Source of the DNA: Saprospiraceae bacterium UBA7328
Lineage (GTDB): Bacteria; Bacteroidota; Bacteroidia; Chitinophagales; Saprospiraceae
Length of the DNA stretch: 46,300 nucleotides
NCBI GenBank assembly: GCA_002471345.1
Contig: DKPS01000136.1
Coordinates: 1 to 46,300, forward strand
Reading direction: 5' to 3'
Part shown: positions 11,611 through 18,883 of the stretch, in pieces
Numbering within the stretch: the stretch's first letter is position 1
Layout: each line of letters opens with the position of its first letter
Program-made: the position numbers and the translations under genes
Notes under the pieces: generated by a model
What the model was told of the DNA's origin: nothing
Databases searched by the model: none
Seen by the model: the letters and a program-made list of their open reading frames with translations, nothing else

Positions 11611-12288
11611 TTATACAACTGATAATTTATAACCTAAACCATATATGGTCTTGATGCATTCTGGGCCCCCTGCACCATGTATTTTCTTTCTAATATTTTT
11701 AATATGCTGATAAACAAAGTCGAATGAATCCAAAAAATCAACATTATCTCCCCACAAATAATCTGCAATGTTCTGCTTAGTAAGAACTCTATTCTTATTA
11801 GAAATAAAGTAAAGTAAAAGTTCTTGTTCCTTGATGGTGAAATCTACAGCCTCATCATCAATATAAACTTCACGTTGATCTGTATCTATTACAATATTTT
11901 CAAATTCAACTTTATTATTTACCAATACATTTCTTCGTCTATATATAGACTTCACTCTTGCATTTAACTCAGAAAGATGAAATGGCTTAGTCAAATAATC
12001 ATCGGCGCCCAGATCCAGACCACTCACTCTGTCATCCAATGCATTCTTAGCAGATATGATAATCACTCCTGATGATATGTTACTTGCTTTAATCTGATTA
12101 AGGAGCTCAAGACCATTTCCATCTGGAAGCATGATATCAAGAAGAATGATATCAAAATTTGAAGATTTTAGTTTTTCTCTAGCAATCTGCACTGTAGGTG
12201 CATGTTCACACTCAATCTTTTCATTAGTGAAATAATCCAAAATGTTTTCTGCTAGATGTATTTGATCTTCTATGATCAGAATTTTCAT
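11611..12288 (-). CDS. OmpR/PhoB-family response regulator
   Basis: A 225-residue DNA-binding regulator paired with the histidine kinase immediately downstream. The receiver domain (1-120) shows the acidic pocket IIEDQ, the phosphoacceptor Asp51 in ILLDIMLPDG, and the conserved Lys in YLTKPFH. The C-terminal winged-helix domain (about 130-225) contains FTIKEQELLLYFISN and ends with IKTIYGLGYKLSV, the classical OmpR-type ending. A TACTTTTG match at 12293-12300 lies so close to the ATG that, if used, the mRNA would be nearly leaderless. Target genes are unknown; the neighbouring receptor is the obvious candidate. Confidence 0.93.
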   Translation of the reverse strand: MKILIIEDQIHLAENILDYFTNEKIECEHAPTVQIAREKLKSSNFDIILLDIMLPDGNGLELLNQIKASNISSGVIIISAKNALDDRVSGLDLGADDYLTKPFHLSELNARVKSIYRRRNVLVNNKVEFENIVIDTDQREVYIDDEAVDFTIKEQELLLYFISNKNRVLTKQNIADYLWGDNVDFLDSFDFVYQHIKNIRKKIHGAGGPECIKTIYGLGYKLSVV

Positions 12289-12411
12289 GATTCAAAAGTA
12301 ATGAACGATTCTGATTGGAATCTGAAGTAAATAGTAATTAAAATGATTAATACATATATTAAAAAATTCTACATCTGTAAATATTACATTTGTGCTCAAA
12401 TAAAGACATTC

Positions 12412-12843
12412 ATGTACCATATTCTCCATGATCTTCATATCAATGCCAAACCATCTCAGGTATTTTCAATGATAAGCACCCCTAGAGGTCTTAATAAGTG
12501 GTGGACTCTTGATGCTGAAGGTGCACCTGAAAAAGGTGAACGCTATCGATTCTTCTTTGCAGAAGGATACGATTGGGCAGGCATAATCACTAAAGTGGAG
12601 GTGGAGGATTATATAGAATGGGAAATGATAGACTGTGACGAAGATTGGGATGGAACAATTGTAGGTTTTGAATTATCACCATCTGAGAAAGGTACCCATG
12701 TCAACTTCTATCATAAGAATTGGAAATCTAACAATGACCATTTCAGAACATCCAGTTATTGTTGGGCCACCTATTTAAGATTATTGAAAAGGTATATAGA
12801 ACATGATGAATTCGTACCTTACGATCACCGTGATAATGCTTAA
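12412..12843 (+). CDS. SRPBCC-family (START-like/AHSA1-type) protein
   Basis: A 143-residue protein of the SRPBCC fold, which forms a deep hydrophobic ligand cavity. Seen in sequence: LHINAKPSQVFSMISTPRGLNKWWT at the N-terminus, which is the typical first strand plus helix of the family (cut here into its parts LHINAKPSQVF and GLNKWW), then a strand-rich centre and a C-terminal amphipathic helix with YCWATYLRLLKRY. I prefer ATG at 12412; an upstream in-frame ATG at 12343 adds 23 residues (rich in Tyr, Lys and Cys) that do not resemble the family start. The ligand is unknown. A second SRPBCC protein is at 42167. Confidence 0.78.
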   Translation: MYHILHDLHINAKPSQVFSMISTPRGLNKWWTLDAEGAPEKGERYRFFFAEGYDWAGIITKVEVEDYIEWEMIDCDEDWDGTIVGFELSPSEKGTHVNFYHKNWKSNNDHFRTSSYCWATYLRLLKRYIEHDEFVPYDHRDNA

Positions 12844-12980
12844 AAAAATATTTCTCTGAGTGATAGTTTTGGTAAAAAAATGATAAGCCATTTGTAAAGG
12901 TCATCACCTCCTTCTTGTTTTGATCCTCATCTTATTATTTGTATCTTAGGATACATCATTTCTTGACTAAAAGCACTCTC

Positions 12981-13718
12981 ATGAATGTATCAATGATAGC
13001 ACTAGTACTCGCTCTTATTTTTCTTTTATCCGGCATTCGAATAATTTATGAATATAAAAGAGCAATAAAGTTCAGATTCGGTAAATATGTGAGTACTCTA
13101 AGTCCTGGAATTAAATGGATTATTCCTATTGTAGAAACTATTCAAATAGTAGATATCAGAGTAATCACAAGTAATATAGAATCACAAGAGGTTATGACTG
13201 AAGATAATGTCCCTTGTAGCATTGATGGAGTAGTCTTTTTCAGAGTAGATAATCCTGAAAAAGCAATATTGGAGGTAGAAGAATTTGACTATGCCATTAC
13301 TCAGCTTGCACAAGCTGCCTTGAGAGATGTCTGTGGTAAGGTAGAACTGGATACAATCTTATCAAAACGAGAAGAGATGGGAAAGAACATTAAGGATATA
13401 GTAGAGCAAGAAACTAAAGAGTGGGGCATAGAAATCATGGATGTAAAAATCAAGGACATTCAACTTCCAGAAAACATGAGAAGGATGATGGCCAATCAGG
13501 CAGAAGCAGAACGATCGAGAAGAGCAAGAATAATACTTGCTTTAGCAGAAGAACAGGCAGCTTCAAAACTGTTAGAAGCAGGAAAACTAATAGACCAATC
13601 TCCATCAGCAATAAAATTAAGGCTGTATCAAACTCTAGCGAACATAGCCTCAGAGAAGAATTCGACCATTCTATTTCCTTTTCCTGAAGAAGTGTTACCA
13701 AGAAACAATAAACAGTAA
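12981..13718 (+). CDS. Slipin/stomatin-like SPFH membrane protein
   Basis: A 245-residue SPFH/band-7 protein. An N-terminal membrane segment (about residues 4-22) is followed by the SPFH domain (IKFRFGKYVSTLSPGIKW and RVITSNIESQEVMTEDNVPC) and a helical C-terminal part with EAERSRRARIILA and a long Ala/Glu-rich helix, as in slipins. Such proteins form cage-like oligomers in membranes and influence local lipid and protease organisation. I start at ATG 12981, just before the hydrophobic segment; an in-frame TAT/ATG extension from 12939 adds 14 residues. The NfeD-like protease partner often found next to slipins is not present here. Confidence 0.88.
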   Translation: MNVSMIALVLALIFLLSGIRIIYEYKRAIKFRFGKYVSTLSPGIKWIIPIVETIQIVDIRVITSNIESQEVMTEDNVPCSIDGVVFFRVDNPEKAILEVEEFDYAITQLAQAALRDVCGKVELDTILSKREEMGKNIKDIVEQETKEWGIEIMDVKIKDIQLPENMRRMMANQAEAERSRRARIILALAEEQAASKLLEAGKLIDQSPSAIKLRLYQTLANIASEKNSTILFPFPEEVLPRNNKQ

Positions 13719-13748
13719 GTTTTATACATAATAGAATCAGGAGTGCTA

Positions 13749-13997
13749 TTAGAGATTTTTATCCTCGAGCATTTCTAAATACAGTTCTTCCACCTTATCT
13801 CTCGCCCAAGGTGTTTTTCTTAGAAACTTGAGACTAGATTTTATTGATGGATCATAATTAAAGCATCTAATGTTTATTTCTTCCCCTAATCGTTCCCATC
13901 CATACTCAAAAACTAATTGATCCAAAATATCAGCAAGTTTAACTCCATGTAAGGGATTGTTCGGTTGACTCGATAAAGAATTTAACTTGTTATCCAA
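13749..13997 (-). CDS. VF530/DUF2132 family small protein
   Basis: An 82-residue protein matching the VF530 family (DUF2132), small helical proteins proposed to bind DNA. Diagnostic stretches are [34 protein letters not shown] and [17 protein letters not shown]. Translation has to begin at TTG 13997: the codon two positions upstream is TAG and no earlier ATG or GTG exists in frame. It is transcribed towards the slipin gene and ends 30 bases from it. No function is established for the family. Confidence 0.85.
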   Translation of the reverse strand: MDNKLNSLSSQPNNPLHGVKLADILDQLVFEYGWERLGEEINIRCFNYDPSIKSSLKFLRKTPWARDKVEELYLEMLEDKNL

Positions 13998-14299
13998 TTT
14001 CTATTTTTATGAAGTTAGCACGACCATATGAGTTATTGATCAAAGATAGTAAGTAGAGTAATTATTTCAAAAATAGGATATGTTAATTCAGCTAAGGATC
14101 AAGCACCCAACTGAGTTTCTATTCCTTACTATTCTTTCTTTAAAAAAGTTATCCTCAATGTCCATTAAAATACAAGAGGGCTTCAAAAGCATTATGAATT
14201 TTGGATGGCCAAATCTTAAAATAAAACTTTACATTCCAATCAGCATTATATTTGTGAAAGCATAAAAAAGAATCACATTTTTAATTTCAAAAAAGATAA
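13998..14299. other. Intergenic region, no supported gene
   Basis: About 300 bases between the divergent VF530 and Ni-SOD genes. An open frame on the plus strand (14080-14265, 61 codons) has no recognisable domain and composition typical of random AT-rich sequence. No hairpin or tRNA-like structure was seen. It presumably holds promoters for both flanking genes. Confidence 0.5.
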
Positions 14300-14764
14300 A
14301 TGAAATATTTAACTCTGATAATAGCGACATCACTAGCTTTCCTACTCAATACAGAAAAGGCCCAGGCCCATTGTGAAATTCCTTGCGGCATCTATGAAGA
14401 TTCAGTAAGAGTGGCATTAATCAAAGAGCATATTACAACTATTGAGAAATCGATGAATATGATCAAAGAAGAATCTGCAAAAGCATCTCCAAATTGGAAT
14501 CAATTAGTAAGATGGGTGAATAACAAAGAGGAGCATGCCAAGAAGATTCAAGATATAGTAAGTCAATACTTTCTGCACCAAAGAATCAAGCTCACAGATC
14601 CAGAAGACAAAGTAGTGTATGCTAAATATCAAAAGCATTTAGGGCTGCTACATCAAATGCTGGTTTATTCAATGAAAGCCAAACAAACTACAGATCAGAT
14701 GTATATAGATAAATTGAGAAAGGCAATTCACAACTTTGAAGATGCTTACTTTCATAAGCATTAA
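14300..14764 (+). CDS. sodN: Nickel superoxide dismutase with Sec signal peptide
   Basis: Dismutates superoxide to O2 and H2O2 using a Ni centre bound by the N-terminal hook. Residues 1-23 form a signal peptide (MKYLTLIIATSLAFLLN then TEKAQA) directly followed by HCEIPCGIYED. The family hook is HCxxPCGxY: His1, Cys2 and Cys6 bind nickel and Tyr9 gates the site. The AQA/H junction is a canonical signal peptidase I site, so export alone would free the required N-terminal His. The remainder is a helical bundle of the usual length. No sodX protease gene is adjacent. This suggests a periplasmic, soluble enzyme. It is transcribed singly; a stem-loop follows. Confidence 0.92.
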   Translation: MKYLTLIIATSLAFLLNTEKAQAHCEIPCGIYEDSVRVALIKEHITTIEKSMNMIKEESAKASPNWNQLVRWVNNKEEHAKKIQDIVSQYFLHQRIKLTDPEDKVVYAKYQKHLGLLHQMLVYSMKAKQTTDQMYIDKLRKAIHNFEDAYFHKH

Positions 14765-14783
14765 AGACAAGAATTATATAGTC

Positions 14784-14826
14784 GAAAGGATAAAGATTAA
14801 ATATTATAAATTTTCTTTATCCTTTC
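14784..14826 (+). terminator. Stem-loop downstream of sodN, possible terminator
   Basis: Perfect 12-bp stem GAAAGGATAAAG / CTTTATCCTTTC with a 19-base AT-only loop, starting 20 bases after the sodN stop. It lacks a clear following T-run, so it may act as a 3' stabiliser rather than a strong terminator. Confidence 0.5.
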
Positions 14827-14851
14827 ACTTATAAAATATAGGCTGGTTTTA

Positions 14852-14859
14852 TACCTTCG
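14852..14859 (+). promoter_or_regulatory. Candidate -7 element for the DUF3127 gene
   Basis: TACCTTCG fits TAnnTTYG and lies 23 bases before the ATG at 14883. No clear -33 element was seen. Confidence 0.3.
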
Positions 14860-14882
14860 TCCCACCAAAAATAGAGCGTGTT

Positions 14883-15272
14883 ATGGAAATTAAAGGTAAA
14901 ATCATAAAATTACTCCCACTTCAGACAGGCACATCTGCTAGAGGAGAATGGAGAAAGCAGGAATTTATTATCGAGACACAAGGTCAATACCCAAAACAAG
15001 TATGCTTGTATATGTGGGGAGACGCCATAGATAATTCAAAGCTTCAAGAAGGTAGAGATGTGACCGCCTCTATCGAAATTGAAAGTCGAGAATACAACGG
15101 AAAATATTACACAAATGTCAAAGCTTGGAGATTAGAACCTCTTGTTCAAGCAGCTGCACAAGCTCCAGTCCCACAAATGAATGCACAGGACGGACCTCCT
15201 CCAGCAGCTCCATTCAGCGAACCCAAATTGGCAGATTTATCAGGTACAGAAGATGATGATCTTCCTTTTTAG
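14883..15272 (+). CDS. DUF3127 domain protein (OB-fold-like)
   Basis: A 129-residue protein of the DUF3127 family, common in Bacteroidota. The domain occupies about residues 1-90 (MEIKGKIIKLLPLQTGTSAR at the start, then EWRKQEFIIET and YYTNVKAWRLEPL), with a strand pattern suggesting an OB-fold. A low-complexity Ala/Pro tail (QAAAQAPVPQ) ends in acidic EDDDLPF, much like the acidic tip of single-stranded DNA-binding proteins. That tail is seen directly; any role in nucleic-acid binding is inference. It stands alone between sodN and the Fur-family gene. Confidence 0.82.
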   Translation: MEIKGKIIKLLPLQTGTSARGEWRKQEFIIETQGQYPKQVCLYMWGDAIDNSKLQEGRDVTASIEIESREYNGKYYTNVKAWRLEPLVQAAAQAPVPQMNAQDGPPPAAPFSEPKLADLSGTEDDDLPF

Positions 15273-15327
15273 AAAGAGGTAAAGATGAACTATATCCATT
15301 CATTATTCGTTTAACAAATCGGATATC

Positions 15328-15753
15328 ATGGAGCAATCAAAAATCACAATACAGGATAGACTTTACAAACACAAATTGAGAAGCACCTCTGTACGCAATG
15401 CTGTTTTGACTGCATTTTATAAGGTTGCAGGTACTGCATTGGCAAGTAGAGATATCGAAGATGATTTAAGTGATCTAGATAGAATTACCCTTTATAGGAC
15501 TCTAAAATCATTTGAACAAAATGGTATAATACATCAAGTTATAGATGGGACTGGAGTTACCAAGTATGCTTTATGTACACATGAATGTAGCAACAAAGCT
15601 CATCACGATGTACATGCACATTTCTTTTGTGTCACTTGTGAACAAACGACTTGCTTAGAAGATACAAAAGTCAATCAACCTTCTCTTGCTCAGGGATTCA
15701 AAGTTAACTCAGCTCAGCTTGTTCTAAGTGGTATTTGTAATCAATGCTCTTAA
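15328..15753 (+). CDS. Fur-family metal-dependent transcriptional regulator
   Basis: A 141-residue Fur-superfamily repressor (Fur, Zur or PerR type not resolvable by eye). The N-terminal winged helix is seen in RLYKHKLRSTSVRNAVLTAF and DLDRITLYRTLKSFEQNGI. The dimerisation/metal half carries HHDVHAHFFCVTCEQTTCL and a terminal CNQC, giving two CxxC pairs for a structural zinc plus His ligands. It lies 99 bases upstream of the arsenosugar operon on the same strand, with an inverted repeat between them, and could regulate that operon or the upstream sodN; neither is proven. The start is ATG at 15328. Confidence 0.88.
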   Translation: MEQSKITIQDRLYKHKLRSTSVRNAVLTAFYKVAGTALASRDIEDDLSDLDRITLYRTLKSFEQNGIIHQVIDGTGVTKYALCTHECSNKAHHDVHAHFFCVTCEQTTCLEDTKVNQPSLAQGFKVNSAQLVLSGICNQCS

Positions 15754-15788
15754 TCAATTATGACAAAACTAAGAATCTTAAAATCATG

Positions 15789-15810
15789 CTATGTCTCAAT
15801 ATAGACATAG
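15789..15810. promoter_or_regulatory. Inverted repeat upstream of the arsenosugar operon, candidate operator
   Basis: CTATGTCT-6-AGACATAG, a perfect 8-bp inverted repeat ending 42 bases before the arsM ATG. It covers the position where a -33 promoter element would sit for the -7 match at 15829-15836. It could bind the Fur-family regulator just upstream or an unlinked ArsR; it does not have a T-run and so is not a good terminator for the fur gene. Confidence 0.45.
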
Positions 15811-15828
15811 AGAAAATTCATGAAAAGC

Positions 15829-15836
15829 TAAGTTTG
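15829..15836 (+). promoter_or_regulatory. Candidate -7 element of the arsenosugar operon
   Basis: TAAGTTTG is an exact TAnnTTTG match, 16 bases before the arsM ATG and about 18 bases after the inverted repeat at 15789-15810. Confidence 0.45.
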
Positions 15837-15852
15837 TATTCAAATTTTCAAT

Positions 15853-16821
15853 ATGGGTTATTTAGACACGACAAAAGATGTATATAAAAAAGCTGCAGAG
15901 TCACCTGATGTAGGCTTATGTTGCACTACTTCACCGATATGGAAGTTGCCAGAACTGAATATGCCAGATATCATGGTACAGATGAACTACGGGTGTGGTT
16001 CAACTATAAACCCTAGAGACCTGGCAGATAATCCTAATATCCTTTATGTTGGTGTAGGAGGAGGTATGGAAGTTTTACAATTCAGCTACTTCAGCAGAAA
16101 AAAAAGAGGAGTTATAGGTATAGACATTGTGGATGAGATGCTGGATGCCTGTTCCAAAAATTTGAAAGAGGCTGAAAATTTAAATCCTTGGTTTTCTACA
16201 GAATTCGTGGATTTGAGAAAAGGAACCGCCCTGTCCTTACCTATTGAATCAGAAAGTATAGATGTAGCAGCTCAAAACTGCTTGTTTAACATTTTTGAAA
16301 AAGAAGATTTAAAAAAAGCGCTTTCTGAAATATATAGAGTTTTAAAACCTCAGGGTAGATTGGTATTGTCTGATCCTATATGCGAACAAATTATACCTCA
16401 AAATCTCCAAGACGATGAAAAACTAAGAGCACTCTGTCTCAGCGGATGCTTACCACTACAAGAGTATCTGAATATGATTACAGAAATTGGCTTTGGTACT
16501 GTTGAAGTGAGAGCTAGGCGGCCTTATCGTATTTTAAGCTCTAACCATTATGATACCGAAGAGACTCTATTCATTGAGAGTGTAGAGATCGCTGCAATTA
16601 AAGATCCGATGCCTGAAGATGGTCCATGTATATTCACTGGTAGATCTGCCATTTATTATGGTAAGGAAGACTATTTTGATGATCACAATGGACATGTCTT
16701 AGTGCCAAATGTTCCTTTAGCCATTTGTGATAAAACTGGCAATGCTTTACTTGGCGCAAGAAACCCAGAAATATATGTATCTGAGTCTACCTATTTTTAT
16801 GATGGTGGTGGGTGCTGCTAG
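15853..16821 (+). CDS. arsM: Arsenosugar biosynthesis arsenite methyltransferase
   Basis: S-adenosylmethionine-dependent methylation of arsenite, first step of arsenosugar synthesis. The 322-residue protein has the Rossmann methyltransferase motifs ILYVGVGGGMEVLQF (motif I), GVIGIDIVDEML and a post-motif VLKPQGRLVLSDPI. Cysteines likely to bind As(III) are at the N-terminus (GLCCTTS, YGCGST), in the centre (LCLSGCLPL) and at the very end (GGGCC). It heads a tight operon with the peroxidase-like gene (15-base gap) and arsS (next 9-base gap), the context that separates this arsenosugar-type ArsM from detoxifying ArsM enzymes. Confidence 0.9.
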   Translation: MGYLDTTKDVYKKAAESPDVGLCCTTSPIWKLPELNMPDIMVQMNYGCGSTINPRDLADNPNILYVGVGGGMEVLQFSYFSRKKRGVIGIDIVDEMLDACSKNLKEAENLNPWFSTEFVDLRKGTALSLPIESESIDVAAQNCLFNIFEKEDLKKALSEIYRVLKPQGRLVLSDPICEQIIPQNLQDDEKLRALCLSGCLPLQEYLNMITEIGFGTVEVRARRPYRILSSNHYDTEETLFIESVEIAAIKDPMPEDGPCIFTGRSAIYYGKEDYFDDHNGHVLVPNVPLAICDKTGNALLGARNPEIYVSESTYFYDGGGCC

Positions 16822-16836
16822 AAAAAAACATAATAA

Positions 16837-17175
16837 ATGACTAAAACATATTTTAATCCCGATGATCTGAAAAAATTTGGAAAGATCACAGAATGGCAAA
16901 AAGAAATGGGCGACAAGTTCTTTTCTTGGTATAATTCCGTTTTTAAAGGTGATACAGCTCTAACAGAAAGAGAAAAAAATTTGATTGCGTTAGCTGTATC
17001 TCATGCAGTAGGATGTCCATACTGTATTGATGCATACTCTTCTGGTTGCTTAGAAAAAGGAGCAGATGAAGAGCAAATGATGGAAGCAGTCCACGTAGCC
17101 GCGGCTATAAAAGGTGGAGCAACTCTAGTATATGGTACTCAAATGATGAATCACGTAGAGAAGGTCTCTATGTAA
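16837..17175 (+). CDS. Arsenosugar biosynthesis-associated AhpD/CMD-like protein
   Basis: A 112-residue carboxymuconolactone decarboxylase/AhpD-like protein. The redox motif CPYC (Cys60, Cys63) sits in AVSHAVGCPYCIDAYSSGCL, followed by an extra Cys71 and the usual helical end (AAAIKGGATLVYGTQMMNHV). Stand-alone AhpD-like proteins carry out thiol-dependent peroxide reduction, and members beside arsM/arsS are annotated as arsenosugar-associated peroxidase-like proteins. A role in keeping arsenic trivalent or protecting the radical enzyme is inference. It lies between arsM and arsS in one operon. Confidence 0.88.
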   Translation: MTKTYFNPDDLKKFGKITEWQKEMGDKFFSWYNSVFKGDTALTEREKNLIALAVSHAVGCPYCIDAYSSGCLEKGADEEQMMEAVHVAAAIKGGATLVYGTQMMNHVEKVSM

Positions 17176-17184
17176 GGACTGACA

Positions 17185-18255
17185 ATGGCTATAAAACAAA
17201 AATCAAAATCTCTTTCCGTTCTTAACAATCCACTCAAGGATACCATGATTCAGCTTAATGTGTTGAATGGGAATGCAATAGTAAGCGACAAGTTTGATTC
17301 CTTCTCAGAGAAATTGGTAACGCATGGGTATCAACCACTTCGGTCTATAAGAATTGAAATATTTCAGTTAAATATTGGAAAACTTTGTAATCAAACCTGT
17401 GCGCATTGTCATGTGGATGCCGGTCCTGACAAGAAGGTCGAGAATATGAACAAAGCAGATTTAGAACTTTGTCTGGAAGTAATTAAATCTGTAGAAAGCA
17501 TTCATACTGTGGATATCACTGGAGGAGCACCAGAAATGAATCCTCATTTCCGATGGTTTGTTTCGGAATGTTCTGCTTTGGGTAAAAAGGTCATAAATAG
17601 ATGTAATCTCACCATTATAATGGCCAATAAAAAATATCATGACCTTCCTATTTTTTTTAAAGAAAAAAATGTCCACTTAGTATCCTCATTACCCTACTTT
17701 TCGAAATCCAGAACTGATAGTCAACGTGGCGACGGAGTGTTTGAAGACTCTATTAAAGCATTAGAGATGCTAAATAAGGTGGGATATGGTAAAGAAGGTA
17801 GTGGGTATATCCTAGACCTTGTTTACAATCCTTCAGGTGCGTTTCTACCTGCAGCTCAAGAAACACTTCAAGCTGAGTTCAAGAGGCAATTGAAAAGAAA
17901 ATATGATATCGTTTTTAACTCACTTTTCTGCATTACAAATCTTCCAATAAGCCGTTTTTTGGACTATTTGATAGAATCAGGAAATTATGGAGAGTATATG
18001 CAAAAATTAGTAGATTCATTTAATCCTATGACGGTAAATGGACTGATGTGTAGGAATACTATTTCTGTAAGCTGGGACGGGTATCTATATGATTGTGACT
18101 TTAATCAAATGCTAGACCTCAAAGTAGCTGCCAATGGAAAGCATCTGAGTGAATTCAGCTTAAAAGATCTCAATGAAAGAGAAATTGTTCTCGATCAACA
18201 TTGCTATGGATGCACAGCCGGTGCAGGGTCAAGTTGTGGTGGCGAAATAGCTTAA
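17185..18255 (+). CDS. arsS: Arsenosugar biosynthesis radical SAM protein
   Basis: Radical SAM enzyme thought to transfer a 5'-deoxyadenosyl group to methylated arsenic, giving the arsenosugar precursor. The 356-residue protein has the cluster motif CNQTCAHC (Cys68, Cys72, Cys75), the SAM-binding TGGAPEMNP, and a Cys-rich C-terminal region (GLMCRNTISVSWDGYLYDCD, HCYGCTAGAGSSCGGEI) typical of the radical SAM/Cys-rich family. Some homologues are selenoproteins; here cysteine codons are used throughout. It is the last gene of the arsM operon and ends 4 bases from a convergent gene at 18260. Confidence 0.92.
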   Translation: MAIKQKSKSLSVLNNPLKDTMIQLNVLNGNAIVSDKFDSFSEKLVTHGYQPLRSIRIEIFQLNIGKLCNQTCAHCHVDAGPDKKVENMNKADLELCLEVIKSVESIHTVDITGGAPEMNPHFRWFVSECSALGKKVINRCNLTIIMANKKYHDLPIFFKEKNVHLVSSLPYFSKSRTDSQRGDGVFEDSIKALEMLNKVGYGKEGSGYILDLVYNPSGAFLPAAQETLQAEFKRQLKRKYDIVFNSLFCITNLPISRFLDYLIESGNYGEYMQKLVDSFNPMTVNGLMCRNTISVSWDGYLYDCDFNQMLDLKVAANGKHLSEFSLKDLNEREIVLDQHCYGCTAGAGSSCGGEIA

Positions 18256-18259
18256 TGTA

Positions 18260-18769
18260 TTATTTGTAGTTATAAGAGTGTTTGATATAAAATGCCATTC
18301 CTCCTAACATAAAAGTAACTATCACCCATATCATCCATGAAGGAGGTGTATACCATTCAATCTTTACCATTCCTGTCATAATTAACATAATGGACATCCA
18401 TAATAATGCCATTGCAAAATTTATGAATCTAATCATCTGAACACCAATTTCGTACTGATTTCTGGCGTTTTTCTCTGTTATTTCCACGATGTAATTAAAT
18501 GAGTGAGGAATGCTTTGAATCCATTGCATGGCCAAAGCAGTCACAAGTCCTATTCCTAAAAAAATCCAGATGAAGCTTTTGTCACTATATCCATCTATTT
18601 CTCCTTTTGCGTTCATATGACTTGGAATAGTATCAGGCAGATCACCATAAATCATTCCTATATAGCTAAAACAAAATAGCAAAATAGCCCAAGTTCCTAT
18701 TTCAAAAAGTGTATCTAATGCTTCTTTTTCAAGTACCAATCTTGGTCGATATTTAGAGGAATAAGCCAT
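18260..18769 (-). CDS. DUF1648 domain membrane protein
   Basis: A 169-residue integral membrane protein with four hydrophobic segments (about residues 24-44, 68-88, 112-130 and 138-158). The signature LPDTIPSHMNAKGEIDGYSD, with the invariant H-x-N-x-x-G-x-x-D pattern, identifies DUF1648, a domain also found in SdpI-type immunity proteins. The SdpI-specific C-terminal domain is absent, so a role in toxin immunity cannot be claimed. It is convergent with arsS and 115 bases downstream of the BtuB-like receptor on the same strand. Confidence 0.85.
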   Translation of the reverse strand: MAYSSKYRPRLVLEKEALDTLFEIGTWAILLFCFSYIGMIYGDLPDTIPSHMNAKGEIDGYSDKSFIWIFLGIGLVTALAMQWIQSIPHSFNYIVEITEKNARNQYEIGVQMIRFINFAMALLWMSIMLIMTGMVKIEWYTPPSWMIWVIVTFMLGGMAFYIKHSYNYK

Positions 18770-18883
18770 TGTAGATCATAAGTATGATTGAAATACTAAG
18801 CTAACAAGTAAAAATTAGACCTAAAAATCTCTAATCCACCATTGGTCCATTTGCCACTAGGCTTCATCTATTACGCATTCAAG

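Noticed and set aside
12343..12411. Longer N-terminus for the SRPBCC protein
   Set aside because: The extra 23 residues do not resemble the family start; the next ATG at 12412 matches the first strand.
14080..14265. 61-codon plus-strand frame between VF530 and sodN
   Set aside because: No domain, no signal, AT-rich composition and isolated position; random frame likely.
18260..18769. DUF1648 protein as a toxin-immunity (SdpI) gene
   Set aside because: The SdpI-specific C-terminal part is missing and no toxin-like gene is adjacent.
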